From: an uncultured bacterium
Lineage (GTDB): Bacteria; Patescibacteriota; Microgenomatia; UBA8517
DNA: 36,011 bases
NCBI GenBank assembly: GCA_937928235.1
Contig: CALEZE010000008.1
Coordinates: forward strand, 1-36,011
Direction of reading: 5' to 3'
The notes beneath the pieces are model-generated. The model was not told the origin of the DNA and ran no database searches. It saw only the letters and a list, made by a program, of their open reading frames with translations. How positions within the stretch are numbered: position 1 is the stretch's first letter; every line of letters starts with the position of its first letter. Positions 1 to 8,333 of this stretch are shown piece after piece. The position numbers were made by a program, and so were the translations under genes.

Positions 1-376
1 TATCGAGTGCATAAACAAATTCCAAATTCTCTTTTTTCGTCATATGTTTTACGAGCAGATACATCCCCCATATACCCAATATCCCAAATATGGCAGCGGG
101 GATGCGAACACCAAGAGGGCCGATACCCCAAATAGCAACAGTGGGCACTACTGAATACAAATAAAGTGGAGTCCTCCATTCTGCAAGCGATTGTAAATGG
201 AGAGGTAGGAAGTTGCCAGAGTAATCTCTCCCTGTATTCAGTAAAGAATATGCATGGTACCCAACATCCAGTTCGTCTCCAAAAAGACTTACTGGAATTC
301 CATTAAGATTCCAGAGTCTTATGAACGCGGCAACAATTAGAATTAATGTTAAGAGTTTTTTGTGCACTTTGTTCAT
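1..376 (-). CDS. GT39-like membrane glycosyltransferase, N-terminal part (runs off the left edge)
   Basis: About 125 residues are visible, beginning MNKVHKKLLTLILIVAAF, and the frame stays open to position 1. One N-terminal membrane segment is followed by an extracytoplasmic loop with an acidic pair (D34-E35 in LFGDELDVGYH), then a hydrophobic stretch. This is the layout of the PMT/ArnT (GT39, GT-C fold) family, whose members move a sugar from a polyprenyl-phosphate donor to a lipid or protein outside the cytoplasm. The ATG at 376 overlaps the TGA of the upstream peptidase gene as ATGA, so the two are probably translationally coupled. Donor and acceptor cannot be told from the sequence. Confidence 0.75.
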   Translation of the reverse strand, partial: MNKVHKKLLTLILIVAAFIRLWNLNGIPVSLFGDELDVGYHAYSLLNTGRDYSGNFLPLHLQSLAEWRTPLYLYSVVPTVAIWGIGPLGVRIPAAIFGILGIWGMYLLVKHMTKKENLEFVYALD

Positions 377-1350
377 TCTACAACAGCCTCGTCTATTGAG
401 AAGGTCAGATTGCCTGAATCCATGCTCGCCCTCGCCCCAATGGGCAAAATAAAGTTTTCCACATAGTGGCCAATCTCACCTACCTGCATAATGGGGAAAG
501 CATAACCTTCCGTGGCCTCTAGCACCAAATCCTTCAGTGACATCTCGTTCCCCTCTACTTCAGGAGTGTCGCCACCCACAGTATGCCCAATAATTAAACC
601 GTTTATTTCAGAAAAAAGTCCTTTCAAGTGAAGGTTTTTTAGGAATGCGTAAATTTGCTTTTTTGCGAATTTATAAAAGTCTAACACTAGAATCGAGCCT
701 TTAAACGAAGGGCAATACTCAGTATTAGCCAACAGTGAAACTGGCGTGCAAACTCCACCAACAATAACTCCTTCTGCACTACCTTCACGAATAGAAAATC
801 TTCCATCGTATCTTGTAGGATTATCTCGAAAATCTTTCCACTTTTCGTTAGATGGAACTTCACCATATTGTTTCTCAAAAAGAGTCTTCCTTAGACTTGA
901 AGAGGTGTATGTCATATCTAGATCGGCAAAATTTCCTAACTCAATTCCATGAAACACGACCAACCCCGTCTTTTTATTTATTGGTAGAGCTAGTGTAGTG
1001 AAGTCAGAAATACCTAAAAAAACTTTGGGGTTTTTCTTAATAAGTTCATAGTCAAGTTTATCTATCATTCCCATCGCAGCCGAACCACCGACCGTCCACA
1101 CGATAGCTTTAATTGAAGGGTCGATAAACATTTTGTGAAGCTCGTTTACCCTCTGGTCAAGTGGTGCAGAAGTAAAAAAATGCCTACCAAAAGTAGTATC
1201 ACCAATCACTGGTTCCAGGCCGAACTTACTACAGAAATTGTCGATTGCCTTCTCAAAATGAGGTTTCCTAGACAGGACAGAACCAGACGGGGAAATAATT
1301 CCTACCTTATCACCTCTTTTTAACCTTTGTGGTTTAACAGTTTTTGCCAT
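373..1350 (-). CDS. S66-family peptidase (LD-carboxypeptidase / MccF-like)
   Basis: 325 residues, the usual length for family S66, which cuts the L,D bond of muropeptides (LdcA) or microcin adducts (MccF). Visible family marks are GDKVGIISPSG at 13-23, VGGSAAMG at 87-94, the nucleophile elbow GISDFT with Ser115, HGIELGNF at 134-141, and the C-terminal GEIGHYVENFILPIGA with the catalytic His295. The catalytic Glu usually sits in a LFLED-type strand; here the matching strand reads LVLDFYKF, with Asp224. No signal peptide is seen, so it is probably cytoplasmic. The start lies 31 bp inside the upstream GT2 gene and no other in-frame ATG, GTG or TTG fits better. Its place at the end of a glycan operon suggests a wall or surface-polymer role. 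Confidence 0.85.
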   Translation of the reverse strand: MAKTVKPQRLKRGDKVGIISPSGSVLSRKPHFEKAIDNFCSKFGLEPVIGDTTFGRHFFTSAPLDQRVNELHKMFIDPSIKAIVWTVGGSAAMGMIDKLDYELIKKNPKVFLGISDFTTLALPINKKTGLVVFHGIELGNFADLDMTYTSSSLRKTLFEKQYGEVPSNEKWKDFRDNPTRYDGRFSIREGSAEGVIVGGVCTPVSLLANTEYCPSFKGSILVLDFYKFAKKQIYAFLKNLHLKGLFSEINGLIIGHTVGGDTPEVEGNEMSLKDLVLEATEGYAFPIMQVGEIGHYVENFILPIGARASMDSGNLTFSIDEAVVE

Positions 1351-2141
1351 TTTTGTCCAAGCCAGAGAACTGCATTAATAACATAGTGTTTAACATATCC
1401 GTGATAAATTTTGCTCGAGGGAATTAGTTTCTTCCACCTATCTTTGGCCGTTGCCATTTTCTTAAAAGTGGCTCCGTGGTAGTGAGTAATTACTGATTCA
1501 GGTAGGTAGTAAACCTTTAGTCCTGCTTTCCATGTTTGCCTGCAATAATCTATATCTTCAAAGTAGGCAAAATAACGCTCATCAAGTAGGCCCACTTTTT
1601 TAACAGCCTTTGGTGTCATCAAAAAAGCAGCACCGACGACAGCATCCACGGTCGTTGGGTTCTTTCCTTTAGGAGCAAATTTTTCAAAAAGACCCTTTGA
1701 GCCAAACCAATATTCTTTTATCGCTCGCACTATTGTGGGGAAGTGATAACAGGAAGATTGCAAACTTCCGTCAATGTTTAAAAGCCTAGAGCCAATAACG
1801 CCTGCATCTGGAGTTTTTTCTGCAAACTCAACTAACGAGCCGAGTGCGTTCTTCTTAACCAAGGTGTCATTGTTAAGAAGAAGTATATATTTCCCTTTTG
1901 CCTTCTTCGCCCCTTGATTGTTTGCCTTTGCATATCCGTAATTTCCATCATTTTCAATTAGCGTAAAGTTTTTGTCCTTTTTCTTTAGTTTTCTTAAGGC
2001 CTCGACGGAGCCGTCCTTGGATCCATTGTCTACCACGATTATCTCTTTTTTTATTTTGGAGCCTTCTTTTTTAATTGAGTCTATACACTCAACGGTGAGT
2101 TTCTTGTTGTCGAGATTAACAATTACAATGCTTAGGTCCAT
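1320..2141 (-). CDS. Family 2 glycosyltransferase (WbbL/rhamnosyltransferase-like)
   Basis: 273 residues with a complete GT-A fold. The N-terminal strand is MDLSIVIVNLDN, the nucleotide site has DNGSKDGS at 38-45, the metal-binding DxD-like motif is NNDT at 90-93, and the acceptor-side acidic motif is YFEDIDYC at 193-200 (E195-D196). This arrangement is typical of WbbL-type enzymes, which often use dTDP-rhamnose; that donor would match the rfbBCD genes in this window, but specificity is not proven. It ends in a short basic tail and has no clear membrane helix, so it should act at the cytoplasmic face. It starts 2 bp after the preceding GT2 gene. Confidence 0.88.
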   Translation of the reverse strand: MDLSIVIVNLDNKKLTVECIDSIKKEGSKIKKEIIVVDNGSKDGSVEALRKLKKKDKNFTLIENDGNYGYAKANNQGAKKAKGKYILLLNNDTLVKKNALGSLVEFAEKTPDAGVIGSRLLNIDGSLQSSCYHFPTIVRAIKEYWFGSKGLFEKFAPKGKNPTTVDAVVGAAFLMTPKAVKKVGLLDERYFAYFEDIDYCRQTWKAGLKVYYLPESVITHYHGATFKKMATAKDRWKKLIPSSKIYHGYVKHYVINAVLWLGQKWQKLLNHKG

Positions 2142-2143
2142 TT

Positions 2144-3031
2144 TTAGGAAAACCGTGCCAAAAGTGCCTCGTCAGAAATTTTGCTTTCTTTTCTCTCTTT
2201 GTTTCTAGCTTTGATTGCTGCAGAAAGTCTCATTAAAGCCATTAGTATTATTCGGGAATACCCAGGATGCCTAAAAGTTCGCGATGTGATACCTGCTATG
2301 TGCTTTCTAAATAATCCCGGACTCGTTATGTTTTTCCAGTTAAAAAGAAGCTGGTTTCGCTCTTTGATTCTAGCGACCATTGTTTTGTCAAACCTCCCAA
2401 TAGTTGTTTCGTGTTCATGGTCAACTACGGACTTTGGCTCCCAAACAAGCTTGTATCCTCTCTTAGCAGCTCTGTAAGAAAGATCCAAGTCTTCCCAGTA
2501 AAAAGGTGACAACAATTCATCGTCCATACCTCCCAGTTTCATCCAAATATCTCTTCTAAAAACCCCGCTACCACCATTTACCCAGAAAGTGTCATGGGCT
2601 TCTTTGCTCTCTTTCCCTGGCTCAAACAATATATATCCGCCTTCAAACTTCCCTCTTGCCCAACCATAACCTCTTTCGTGAAGTGACACTGCAAACACGC
2701 TTTTGTCTCTGAAGTGTTTGTGTGTCTCTTCTAAAAAGTTTTCTTCAGGAACCACATCATTGTTAATAAGACAAATGAGGTCCCCTTTTGAAGTTCTGGC
2801 ACCAGTATTTACAGAGGCGGAAAAACCACGATTTTTTGTGTGCTTGATTAGTTTTACATCCGGAAAGTTTTCTTTCATAAAAGAAACAGTGTCGTCAAAA
2901 GAGCCATCGTCAACAACAATTACTTCTAATATCTGATTTTTCTTGTTTTTTTGGGCCTTTATAACCTTAGGTAGATTCTTTTTGAGAAGATCACGCCCGT
3001 TGTAGTTTGGTATAACAATTGATACTTTCAT
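2144..3031 (-). CDS. Family 2 glycosyltransferase
   Basis: 295 residues. GT-A motifs are MKVSIVIPNYNG at the N terminus, VDDGSFDDT at 40-48, NNDV at 90-93 as the DxD equivalent, and FYWEDLDLSYRAAKRG around 177-192 as the general base region. The C-terminal 70 residues are basic and could bind the membrane surface (NLFRKHI- and RHPGYSRI-like segments). It belongs to the same broad WbbL/rhamnosyltransferase-like group as the next gene but the two are clearly diverged, so they probably add different residues of one glycan. A 41-bp gap separates it from the GT4 gene upstream. I see no Shine-Dalgarno before the ATG. Confidence 0.87.
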   Translation of the reverse strand: MKVSIVIPNYNGRDLLKKNLPKVIKAQKNKKNQILEVIVVDDGSFDDTVSFMKENFPDVKLIKHTKNRGFSASVNTGARTSKGDLICLINNDVVPEENFLEETHKHFRDKSVFAVSLHERGYGWARGKFEGGYILFEPGKESKEAHDTFWVNGGSGVFRRDIWMKLGGMDDELLSPFYWEDLDLSYRAAKRGYKLVWEPKSVVDHEHETTIGRFDKTMVARIKERNQLLFNWKNITSPGLFRKHIAGITSRTFRHPGYSRIILMALMRLSAAIKARNKERKESKISDEALLARFS

Positions 3032-3072
3032 TTTATGGCTAAAGGTAGTTTATCAAAACACTCTCTAAATTA

Positions 3073-4101
3073 TTAGTTCAGAATTTCTTCGAACTCTTTT
3101 ACAAACCTTCTCTGTTCATAAACCAACGAAGACTTTTGTGATCTTTTGGACATTTCCGTTAACAAGCCCTTCTCTTCTACAAGCTTCTTTGTATAGTTAA
3201 TCAAACTTTTCTCCTCACTCCACAAAAACCCTGTCTCTCCCTTGGAAACAATTTCTTTATGTCCGCCCGCCCTAAAAACCACTGGAACGGCACCTGCCGC
3301 CATTGCTTCCACAACTGTTATTCCAAAATGCTCAACTGCTTCCGGGTTTTTTTCTTCATTCACTCCAAAACCAGCGGCTGACCAAAAAATTTTGGCTTTG
3401 CCGTAGAGTTGAAGCAATTTTTCAAAAGAAGCGCTTTCCACAATTTCGATAGGGTATCCCTTAGCTTCTTTTTTAAGCTCCTTAAGAAAGTTCCCGACAC
3501 CGACTTCTACACCACCCGCCAAAATAAGGCGCCATTCTTTAAACCCCTGGTCATATAGCGATTTAAATGAACGAACCAAAACATCTTGTCTTTTTGCTTG
3601 TTTTAATTGAGAAAACCTTCCGACAGACAATATTATATTTTGCTTTCGTTTGGGGGTTATTTTGTCTGTTGCAACAGGAGGGTAAACAACCACGCTCTCA
3701 ACACCATACTCTGAATCAATTACATTTTTTGTAAAGTACGAGTTGCATACTACTTTATTTACCCGCGCTAGCTTAAATTTATTCATAAGCGAAGTTCCTC
3801 CAACACCATGGAAGGGAACTTGAAAATGCAAAACATTCTTGCGCGCTTTTAGTGCGGGTATGCTACCGTCCGAAACCCAGAAACAAATATCATAAGACTC
3901 TCCTCTTTCAACATCTTTTACGATACTCAAACCCTTCAGGTCTAGACCAAACCTCTCCTCCAGTTTTTTAATTATTCCAGGATCCGACCATTCGATGTTT
4001 ACCTTATACCCAGACTCCAGAAGAGTTTTTGCAACCATAGCAGTATACCTCTCACCGCCGCCGAGAGTGTCCAAGTATGGATTTACTATTGCCGCTTTCA
4101 T
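3073..4101 (-). CDS. Family 4 glycosyltransferase (GT-B fold)
   Basis: I start this at the ATG at 4101 (342 residues, MKAAIVNPYLDT), because that ATG overlaps the TGA of the upstream gene as ATGA. A longer reading adds eight residues with no family support. The N-terminal domain has the loop LGGGERY. The C-terminal Rossmann domain starts at ILSVGRFS and carries EHFGITVVEAMAAGAVPVV, which contains the conserved E-x7-E donor-phosphate motif. Retaining GT4 enzymes add sugars such as mannose or glucose from nucleotide donors. It is the only GT-B enzyme in the locus, among five GT2 enzymes. Confidence 0.87.
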   Translation of the reverse strand: MKAAIVNPYLDTLGGGERYTAMVAKTLLESGYKVNIEWSDPGIIKKLEERFGLDLKGLSIVKDVERGESYDICFWVSDGSIPALKARKNVLHFQVPFHGVGGTSLMNKFKLARVNKVVCNSYFTKNVIDSEYGVESVVVYPPVATDKITPKRKQNIILSVGRFSQLKQAKRQDVLVRSFKSLYDQGFKEWRLILAGGVEVGVGNFLKELKKEAKGYPIEIVESASFEKLLQLYGKAKIFWSAAGFGVNEEKNPEAVEHFGITVVEAMAAGAVPVVFRAGGHKEIVSKGETGFLWSEEKSLINYTKKLVEEKGLLTEMSKRSQKSSLVYEQRRFVKEFEEILN

Positions 4102-4805
4102 TTTTTCTTTTCTTGCATCTCCCAAAGTTTTGCGTAGGTAATCATACGACTAAACATTTGATAAACGATCTCAATCACGCCTACTCCTCCGTCGAGAAAT
4201 CCAAGCTTCCTCACACCACGGTACCAAAACTCCCTAAACGCTGCCGACATCATCCTCCACCAGGTGACAGGGGGGTGGCCTGACTTAAAAAGTAGTTCTG
4301 CCTCTATCTCTGACCATTTGTTGGTTTTTTCGACCATCTCTTCTAAGCTCCTGTGGGACCTATGAACAAAAGGTTCTTTTAGTTTTTCTACATTGCCTTT
4401 AAGTTTGGGTTGCTCATGGAGCTTGCCTTCCCATTTCACAAACTTATCTTTTCTTATTAGACGGACAACATAGTCTGGCCACCAGCCACCGTATCTCATC
4501 TCCTTTCCCAAGAGGATATTTTTCCTGGGAATCGCGTACGCAGCAGTGTCGCTTTCAGATGTTTTGATAGTGTGTTTGATTTCCTCTCGAAGCTTTGCTG
4601 TTACCTCTTCATCGCTATCTACATACAAAAGCCATTCATATTTTGCCTTTTTTGCTCCTTCGTTACGCCATTTTGAGAAATCCTGGTCTTTCCCGTCTGG
4701 TTTTATTTGAATTAGTTCATCACACCAGGTAAGTGACTTTAAGCATTTTTCGAGAAGTTCTTTGTTTGCTCCCTCGCCGGCTAACACAATTGCAGAAATC
4801 TTCAT
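4098..4805 (-). CDS. Family 2 glycosyltransferase, WaaE/KdtX-like
   Basis: 235 residues. The DxD-like motif is VDSDEE at 62-67, followed by the WaaE-type signature YGGWWPDYVVRL and a GKLHEQ segment. WaaE-like enzymes add a glucosyl residue to lipopolysaccharide core in Proteobacteria; relatives in CPR and other bacteria act on unknown surface glycans, so only the family is firm. A hydrophobic or amphipathic C-terminal region (about 190-225) may anchor it to the membrane. The start overlaps the upstream stop by one base. The N-terminal strand reads MKISAIVLAGEG, and the canonical DxGS loop is replaced by IKPDGKDQDFS. Confidence 0.82.
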   Translation of the reverse strand: MKISAIVLAGEGANKELLEKCLKSLTWCDELIQIKPDGKDQDFSKWRNEGAKKAKYEWLLYVDSDEEVTAKLREEIKHTIKTSESDTAAYAIPRKNILLGKEMRYGGWWPDYVVRLIRKDKFVKWEGKLHEQPKLKGNVEKLKEPFVHRSHRSLEEMVEKTNKWSEIEAELLFKSGHPPVTWWRMMSAAFREFWYRGVRKLGFLDGGVGVIEIVYQMFSRMITYAKLWEMQEKKK

Positions 4806-5737
4806 TACTTTTTCCCCCAGGAGCCCTTACCAAATCTGCACAGGAAGAAATCGCGAACACCAGTTTTTTGCCACTCTCGCCCTTTGGTAAGTAGTCTCAA
4901 ACTTTCCCTAACAAGAGCGAGTTTGGTTCGAAGCCTGGCATATCTCATTCCAAAATCTAATCTGTTTCTTGTTAAAAAGTAGTCGTTAAGCTGGCTCCCA
5001 ATACCAGAGGCTTGTGACACCTTGTGCCAAAGGTGAGTTGCCGGAGTATAAACAACTTTCCAACCTGCACGCTTGGCGCGCTCAGAATACTCCGCATCTT
5101 CCCAGTACAAAAAGTATTTTTCTCTAAGATATCCAATATCTTTTACTAATTTGTTTCTTGTTAGCACACAAGCTCCGTTTGCTACATCGGTTTCTGCCTG
5201 TTCGTCGTACTGGCCTTCGTCAACCTCATCCACACCCCGATGTGTTGTGTAAATATTGTTTCGATCGATATCTCCACCCGCATACCAGAGAACTTTTCCC
5301 AATTCAGTCTTTTTATATCTGTCCTTGTGGTATTCGTAACCTTTAGCAAAATACATCTTTGGAGAAAGAAGTCCAATTTTTTTGTCCTCTTCTGCAATTT
5401 TTAGAAGCACTTTTAATAAATCTTTTTTCAGAATGAGGTCGTTATTCATTAGGAGCATATAGTCAAACCCTCTTTCCACAGCATCCCTCATTCCAATATT
5501 GTTGCCCCCAGCAAAACCCAAATTGGCGCCGGTGTTTATATACTTGAAGTCCATGTTTGGCAACTTAAAATCTTCAAAGTATTCGGGTGTTCCATCTGTG
5601 GAGCCGTTATCTACTAGCAAACACTCTGCGTTTAAACCACTTGTGTCCAGTTTTGCCACATCTTTCATTTGTTCCTGGGTCATCTCTTTTTGATTCCAGG
5701 TGAGAATTATTAACGCTACTTTAGGTTTTTTTGCCAT
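4805..5737 (-). CDS. Family 2 glycosyltransferase (rhamnosyltransferase-like)
   Basis: 310 residues with a full set of GT2 motifs: ALIILTWNQ at 8-16, VDNGSTDGT at 42-50, MNNDL at 97-101, and YFLYWEDAEYSERAKRAG as the acceptor-site acidic motif. A charged insert (KGYEYHKDRYKKTELGKV) and the YAGGDIDRNN segment are common in this subfamily. It is predicted to be cytoplasmic or membrane-associated and to extend a lipid-linked glycan. It overlaps the preceding WaaE-like gene by 17 bp and touches the next one by a single base, so all three are probably translated together. Confidence 0.87.
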   Translation of the reverse strand: MAKKPKVALIILTWNQKEMTQEQMKDVAKLDTSGLNAECLLVDNGSTDGTPEYFEDFKLPNMDFKYINTGANLGFAGGNNIGMRDAVERGFDYMLLMNNDLILKKDLLKVLLKIAEEDKKIGLLSPKMYFAKGYEYHKDRYKKTELGKVLWYAGGDIDRNNIYTTHRGVDEVDEGQYDEQAETDVANGACVLTRNKLVKDIGYLREKYFLYWEDAEYSERAKRAGWKVVYTPATHLWHKVSQASGIGSQLNDYFLTRNRLDFGMRYARLRTKLALVRESLRLLTKGREWQKTGVRDFFLCRFGKGSWGKK

Positions 5738-6638
5738 ACTTTAGTCTCCTTGCAACTTTTTTCGGGAAAGCTTTTATTGCACCCTTCTCCTTTGTGTATT
5801 TCTCAGTAATCCACCAATTAACTTCTGACTCTGCTTCCCCAAAAACACTAGCAACCTCGTCGAATGATGTGGCCTGCTCTAAAAACTTCTCTTTCTGCCA
5901 AATTTTTAGATAAACCATTGCTTCAGAAAATGCCTGCAGAATGGCAAGTGCCAGACCATGAAGGCCGTCCTTGTAGCCCTCTCCGGCGAAATATCTGCTC
6001 AAGAATTCTGACAAAGGCCTTTTGATAAGGTCTTTCCACAAAAATTTATGTTTCTTGGCAACTAGTTCGTCTGCCTGGACGGAAGTGTACCTGTTCATTC
6101 TTTCTATGTACTGCTCCAGAGTCTGGTAGTTGTGATGAATTATGGCAAATTCGTCCTTTGCCGGAAGGTCAATCCCTTTTCCTTGAGTAATGGGTACTGA
6201 ATGGATTTCGTCATCCCATTCAACATTGTCTTTTTTGAAAAGCCTGATGTTGTAATCTGGCCACCAACGGGAATGTTGCAGCCATTTTCCAAAAACTATA
6301 TTTTTTCTAGGAATCCTAACATAGTCTGCTTTGTCTTCCTTAATTATTTTTTTAATCTTTTTGGCAAGCGATTTACTGATTTCCTCATCTGGATCCAAGA
6401 CCAATACCCACTCCTTACTCGCCTTTGAGATAGCAAAGTTTCTGGCCGGCTCCACATAGCTCACCTTCTTAAACTCATATACCCTAGCACCAACCTTCTC
6501 GGCTATCTCGACAGTCTTGTCACTTGACTTCATGTCGACAACTACAATCTCGTCTGCCAAGTCTTTCACCGAAGCTAGGGCGCGAGGAAGCACATCTTCA
6601 ACATTGCTGGTATTTAAAACAACCGTTAATTCAGCCAT
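5721..6638 (-). CDS. Family 2 glycosyltransferase, WaaE/KdtX-like
   Basis: 305 residues. The N-terminal half is GT-A with VDMKSSDKT at 34-42 and LDPDEE at 81-86 as the DxD site; the WaaE-type signature is HSRWWPDYNIRL. The segment after it ends HHNYQTLEQYIERMNRYT, typical of this family. A C-terminal extension of about 70 residues is absent from the 235-residue paralogue at 4098-4805. The ATG at 6638 lies 7 nt downstream of a TAAAAT box (6646-6651), so this gene may have its own promoter inside the operon and a leaderless transcript. Confidence 0.83.
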   Translation of the reverse strand: MAELTVVLNTSNVEDVLPRALASVKDLADEIVVVDMKSSDKTVEIAEKVGARVYEFKKVSYVEPARNFAISKASKEWVLVLDPDEEISKSLAKKIKKIIKEDKADYVRIPRKNIVFGKWLQHSRWWPDYNIRLFKKDNVEWDDEIHSVPITQGKGIDLPAKDEFAIIHHNYQTLEQYIERMNRYTSVQADELVAKKHKFLWKDLIKRPLSEFLSRYFAGEGYKDGLHGLALAILQAFSEAMVYLKIWQKEKFLEQATSFDEVASVFGEAESEVNWWITEKYTKEKGAIKAFPKKVARRLKYGKKT

Positions 6639-6645
6639 ATTTCGT

Positions 6646-6651
6646 ATTTTA
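6646..6651 (-). promoter_or_regulatory. -10 box (TAAAAT) of an internal, leaderless promoter
   Basis: On the minus strand TAAAAT ends 7 nt before the ATG at 6638, which would place the transcript start at or next to the ATG. TTTACA (rc of 6671-6676) lies 19 bp upstream as a possible -35. This fits the pattern at eight other starts in the window. There is no Shine-Dalgarno. Confidence 0.4.
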
Positions 6652-6659
6652 CCTTCTTT

Positions 6660-8333
6660 TTAGTTTACTTTGTAAATTTTCACTTCAGCATTCTCAAATA
6701 TCTGCTCCAATCCGAGCTGGGTTTCTCCAAGGACTGCACGCTGACCGTTCAGCCAATAAACATAGGCAATTTTGTTTTCTTTCAAGAAACTTCTGGCATC
6801 GTCAGCGCTACTTGTTTCAAGAAATGCCTCCACTTCCTCTCTCCTTTTTGGCCATGGAAAGTTTGTAATATTCAAGTTAACCTCATCTTCCAGAAACACA
6901 GGGTGTTCACCAAACGCCGCTACATAGGCAGTCGATTCGTAGAGGTAAAGTGGTCGCGGTGGGTTGGACAAGGCCTCTTTTGCCTTTTCTTGATCGAATG
7001 GATATGTAAGAACAACACCCCTAGGTTGCTGAGAAAGAAAAGACAGGGCTTCAAGTTCATAGCTCGGAACCGTGGCGGGAGGCCGCCCTGGTAAATAGTG
7101 CCTTAGAGTTCCTATCGTGGTCGGTATCGTCAAAAGTACTACCAAAGCCACAAAGTATTTCGATTTTCTTGTCGCAAATTTTGCCAATGCCACTCCTGCT
7201 AGAATTCCCGTAAACATCAATGAATAGTACAAGAACTGAATGGTGTTCCAAGGTGTTCCCGATTGCAAAAAAAGTGTGGGGACCACAATGCCTGCAGCGA
7301 TGATGGTGTATATCGCTATCTCCATTGGCACATAACTTTTCGGTCTTAGTAGACTCCTCAGCGCAAAGGGCAAGGCCAAAATTCTCGTACCCAAGTTACC
7401 AAGTACAAAAATTACAAAGGCAACTAAATAGGCAGCAGTCGCTTTCACCCATAACCCGCCCAATCGATAGTTTGTCATCGCGCTATAAAACCTCTCCCAG
7501 CCAAGCCTGTCACTTAGCCCCATCATTGTCTCCAAAAACCAAAAAGGTTTAAAAACCACGATGCTACCGACTTCACCTTTTGTTGGCAAAAACACAAGAA
7601 GGTTGATTATGGCGACCGGTAGCAAGATTTTTAAAGTAATAACCTTTTTCTCCCAGAATAACTCCCACAGTGAAGCAGCCAAAAGCCCGGCTATTATGAG
7701 CAGGGCACCGTAAACTTTAATTTGCGACAAAATACCGAGAGTTAGAATTGTGCCGACAAATAGCTTTGCTGAGGATTTCCGTCGATATTTAAGATACAAG
7801 GTAAGACCAAGAAGCATTAGCACAAGAGAAGTGGCAAACGGGGGATTAACTAATGTAGAAATCGACTGCTGCGACCAGAAAGTGGATTCGCCACCAAGCT
7901 CTCCACCTTTAAGTAAAGATACGAGCCACCCCCAACCAGCACCAAAATAAACGAAAAATGTCGCCCAAAATGCTTCTTTCTTGTTTCTTCTCCATTCTTT
8001 AACAAACTTAAATGTTGCAAGACCAATAAGCGCAGCGAGGACTGGGGGAGCTATCTGGAAATACAGAGTTTGAGCAGAGACACCCGTTAATTTATGGAGA
8101 AATGCTAGCAATAAATCGTACCCCATGTGGTAATTTTTAATAACTTCTCCTGCAAAAACAGGCATTTCCAATGACCCGTTCGCAAAACTATTAATAAGGG
8201 CGATATGCCAAACCCCGTCGTGACCATTTGGTCCCCAAAAACCCATACCATAGTCATAAACCAAACCGCTCTTAATCATAGTAAGGCTCCACACAGCAGT
8301 ACCTAGAAAAATCAGTGCAAAAATCTTTTTCAT
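6660..8333 (-). CDS. Polytopic GT-C-like membrane protein
   Basis: 557 residues with about a dozen hydrophobic segments and a C-terminal soluble part of about 110 residues. The first extracytoplasmic loop holds H38-D39 in PNGHDGVWH, the place where GT-C enzymes keep their catalytic Asp, and is followed by VIKNYHMGYDLLLAFLH. The tail (SYELEALSFLSQQPRGVVLTYPF and onward) resembles the periplasmic tail of GT39/YfhO-like proteins. I infer a polyprenyl-phosphate-dependent glycosyltransferase acting outside the membrane, but no named family is certain. Its ATG overlaps the flippase stop by 4 bp, so the two are coupled. Confidence 0.65.
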   Translation of the reverse strand: MKKIFALIFLGTAVWSLTMIKSGLVYDYGMGFWGPNGHDGVWHIALINSFANGSLEMPVFAGEVIKNYHMGYDLLLAFLHKLTGVSAQTLYFQIAPPVLAALIGLATFKFVKEWRRNKKEAFWATFFVYFGAGWGWLVSLLKGGELGGESTFWSQQSISTLVNPPFATSLVLMLLGLTLYLKYRRKSSAKLFVGTILTLGILSQIKVYGALLIIAGLLAASLWELFWEKKVITLKILLPVAIINLLVFLPTKGEVGSIVVFKPFWFLETMMGLSDRLGWERFYSAMTNYRLGGLWVKATAAYLVAFVIFVLGNLGTRILALPFALRSLLRPKSYVPMEIAIYTIIAAGIVVPTLFLQSGTPWNTIQFLYYSLMFTGILAGVALAKFATRKSKYFVALVVLLTIPTTIGTLRHYLPGRPPATVPSYELEALSFLSQQPRGVVLTYPFDQEKAKEALSNPPRPLYLYESTAYVAAFGEHPVFLEDEVNLNITNFPWPKRREEVEAFLETSSADDARSFLKENKIAYVYWLNGQRAVLGETQLGLEQIFENAEVKIYKVN

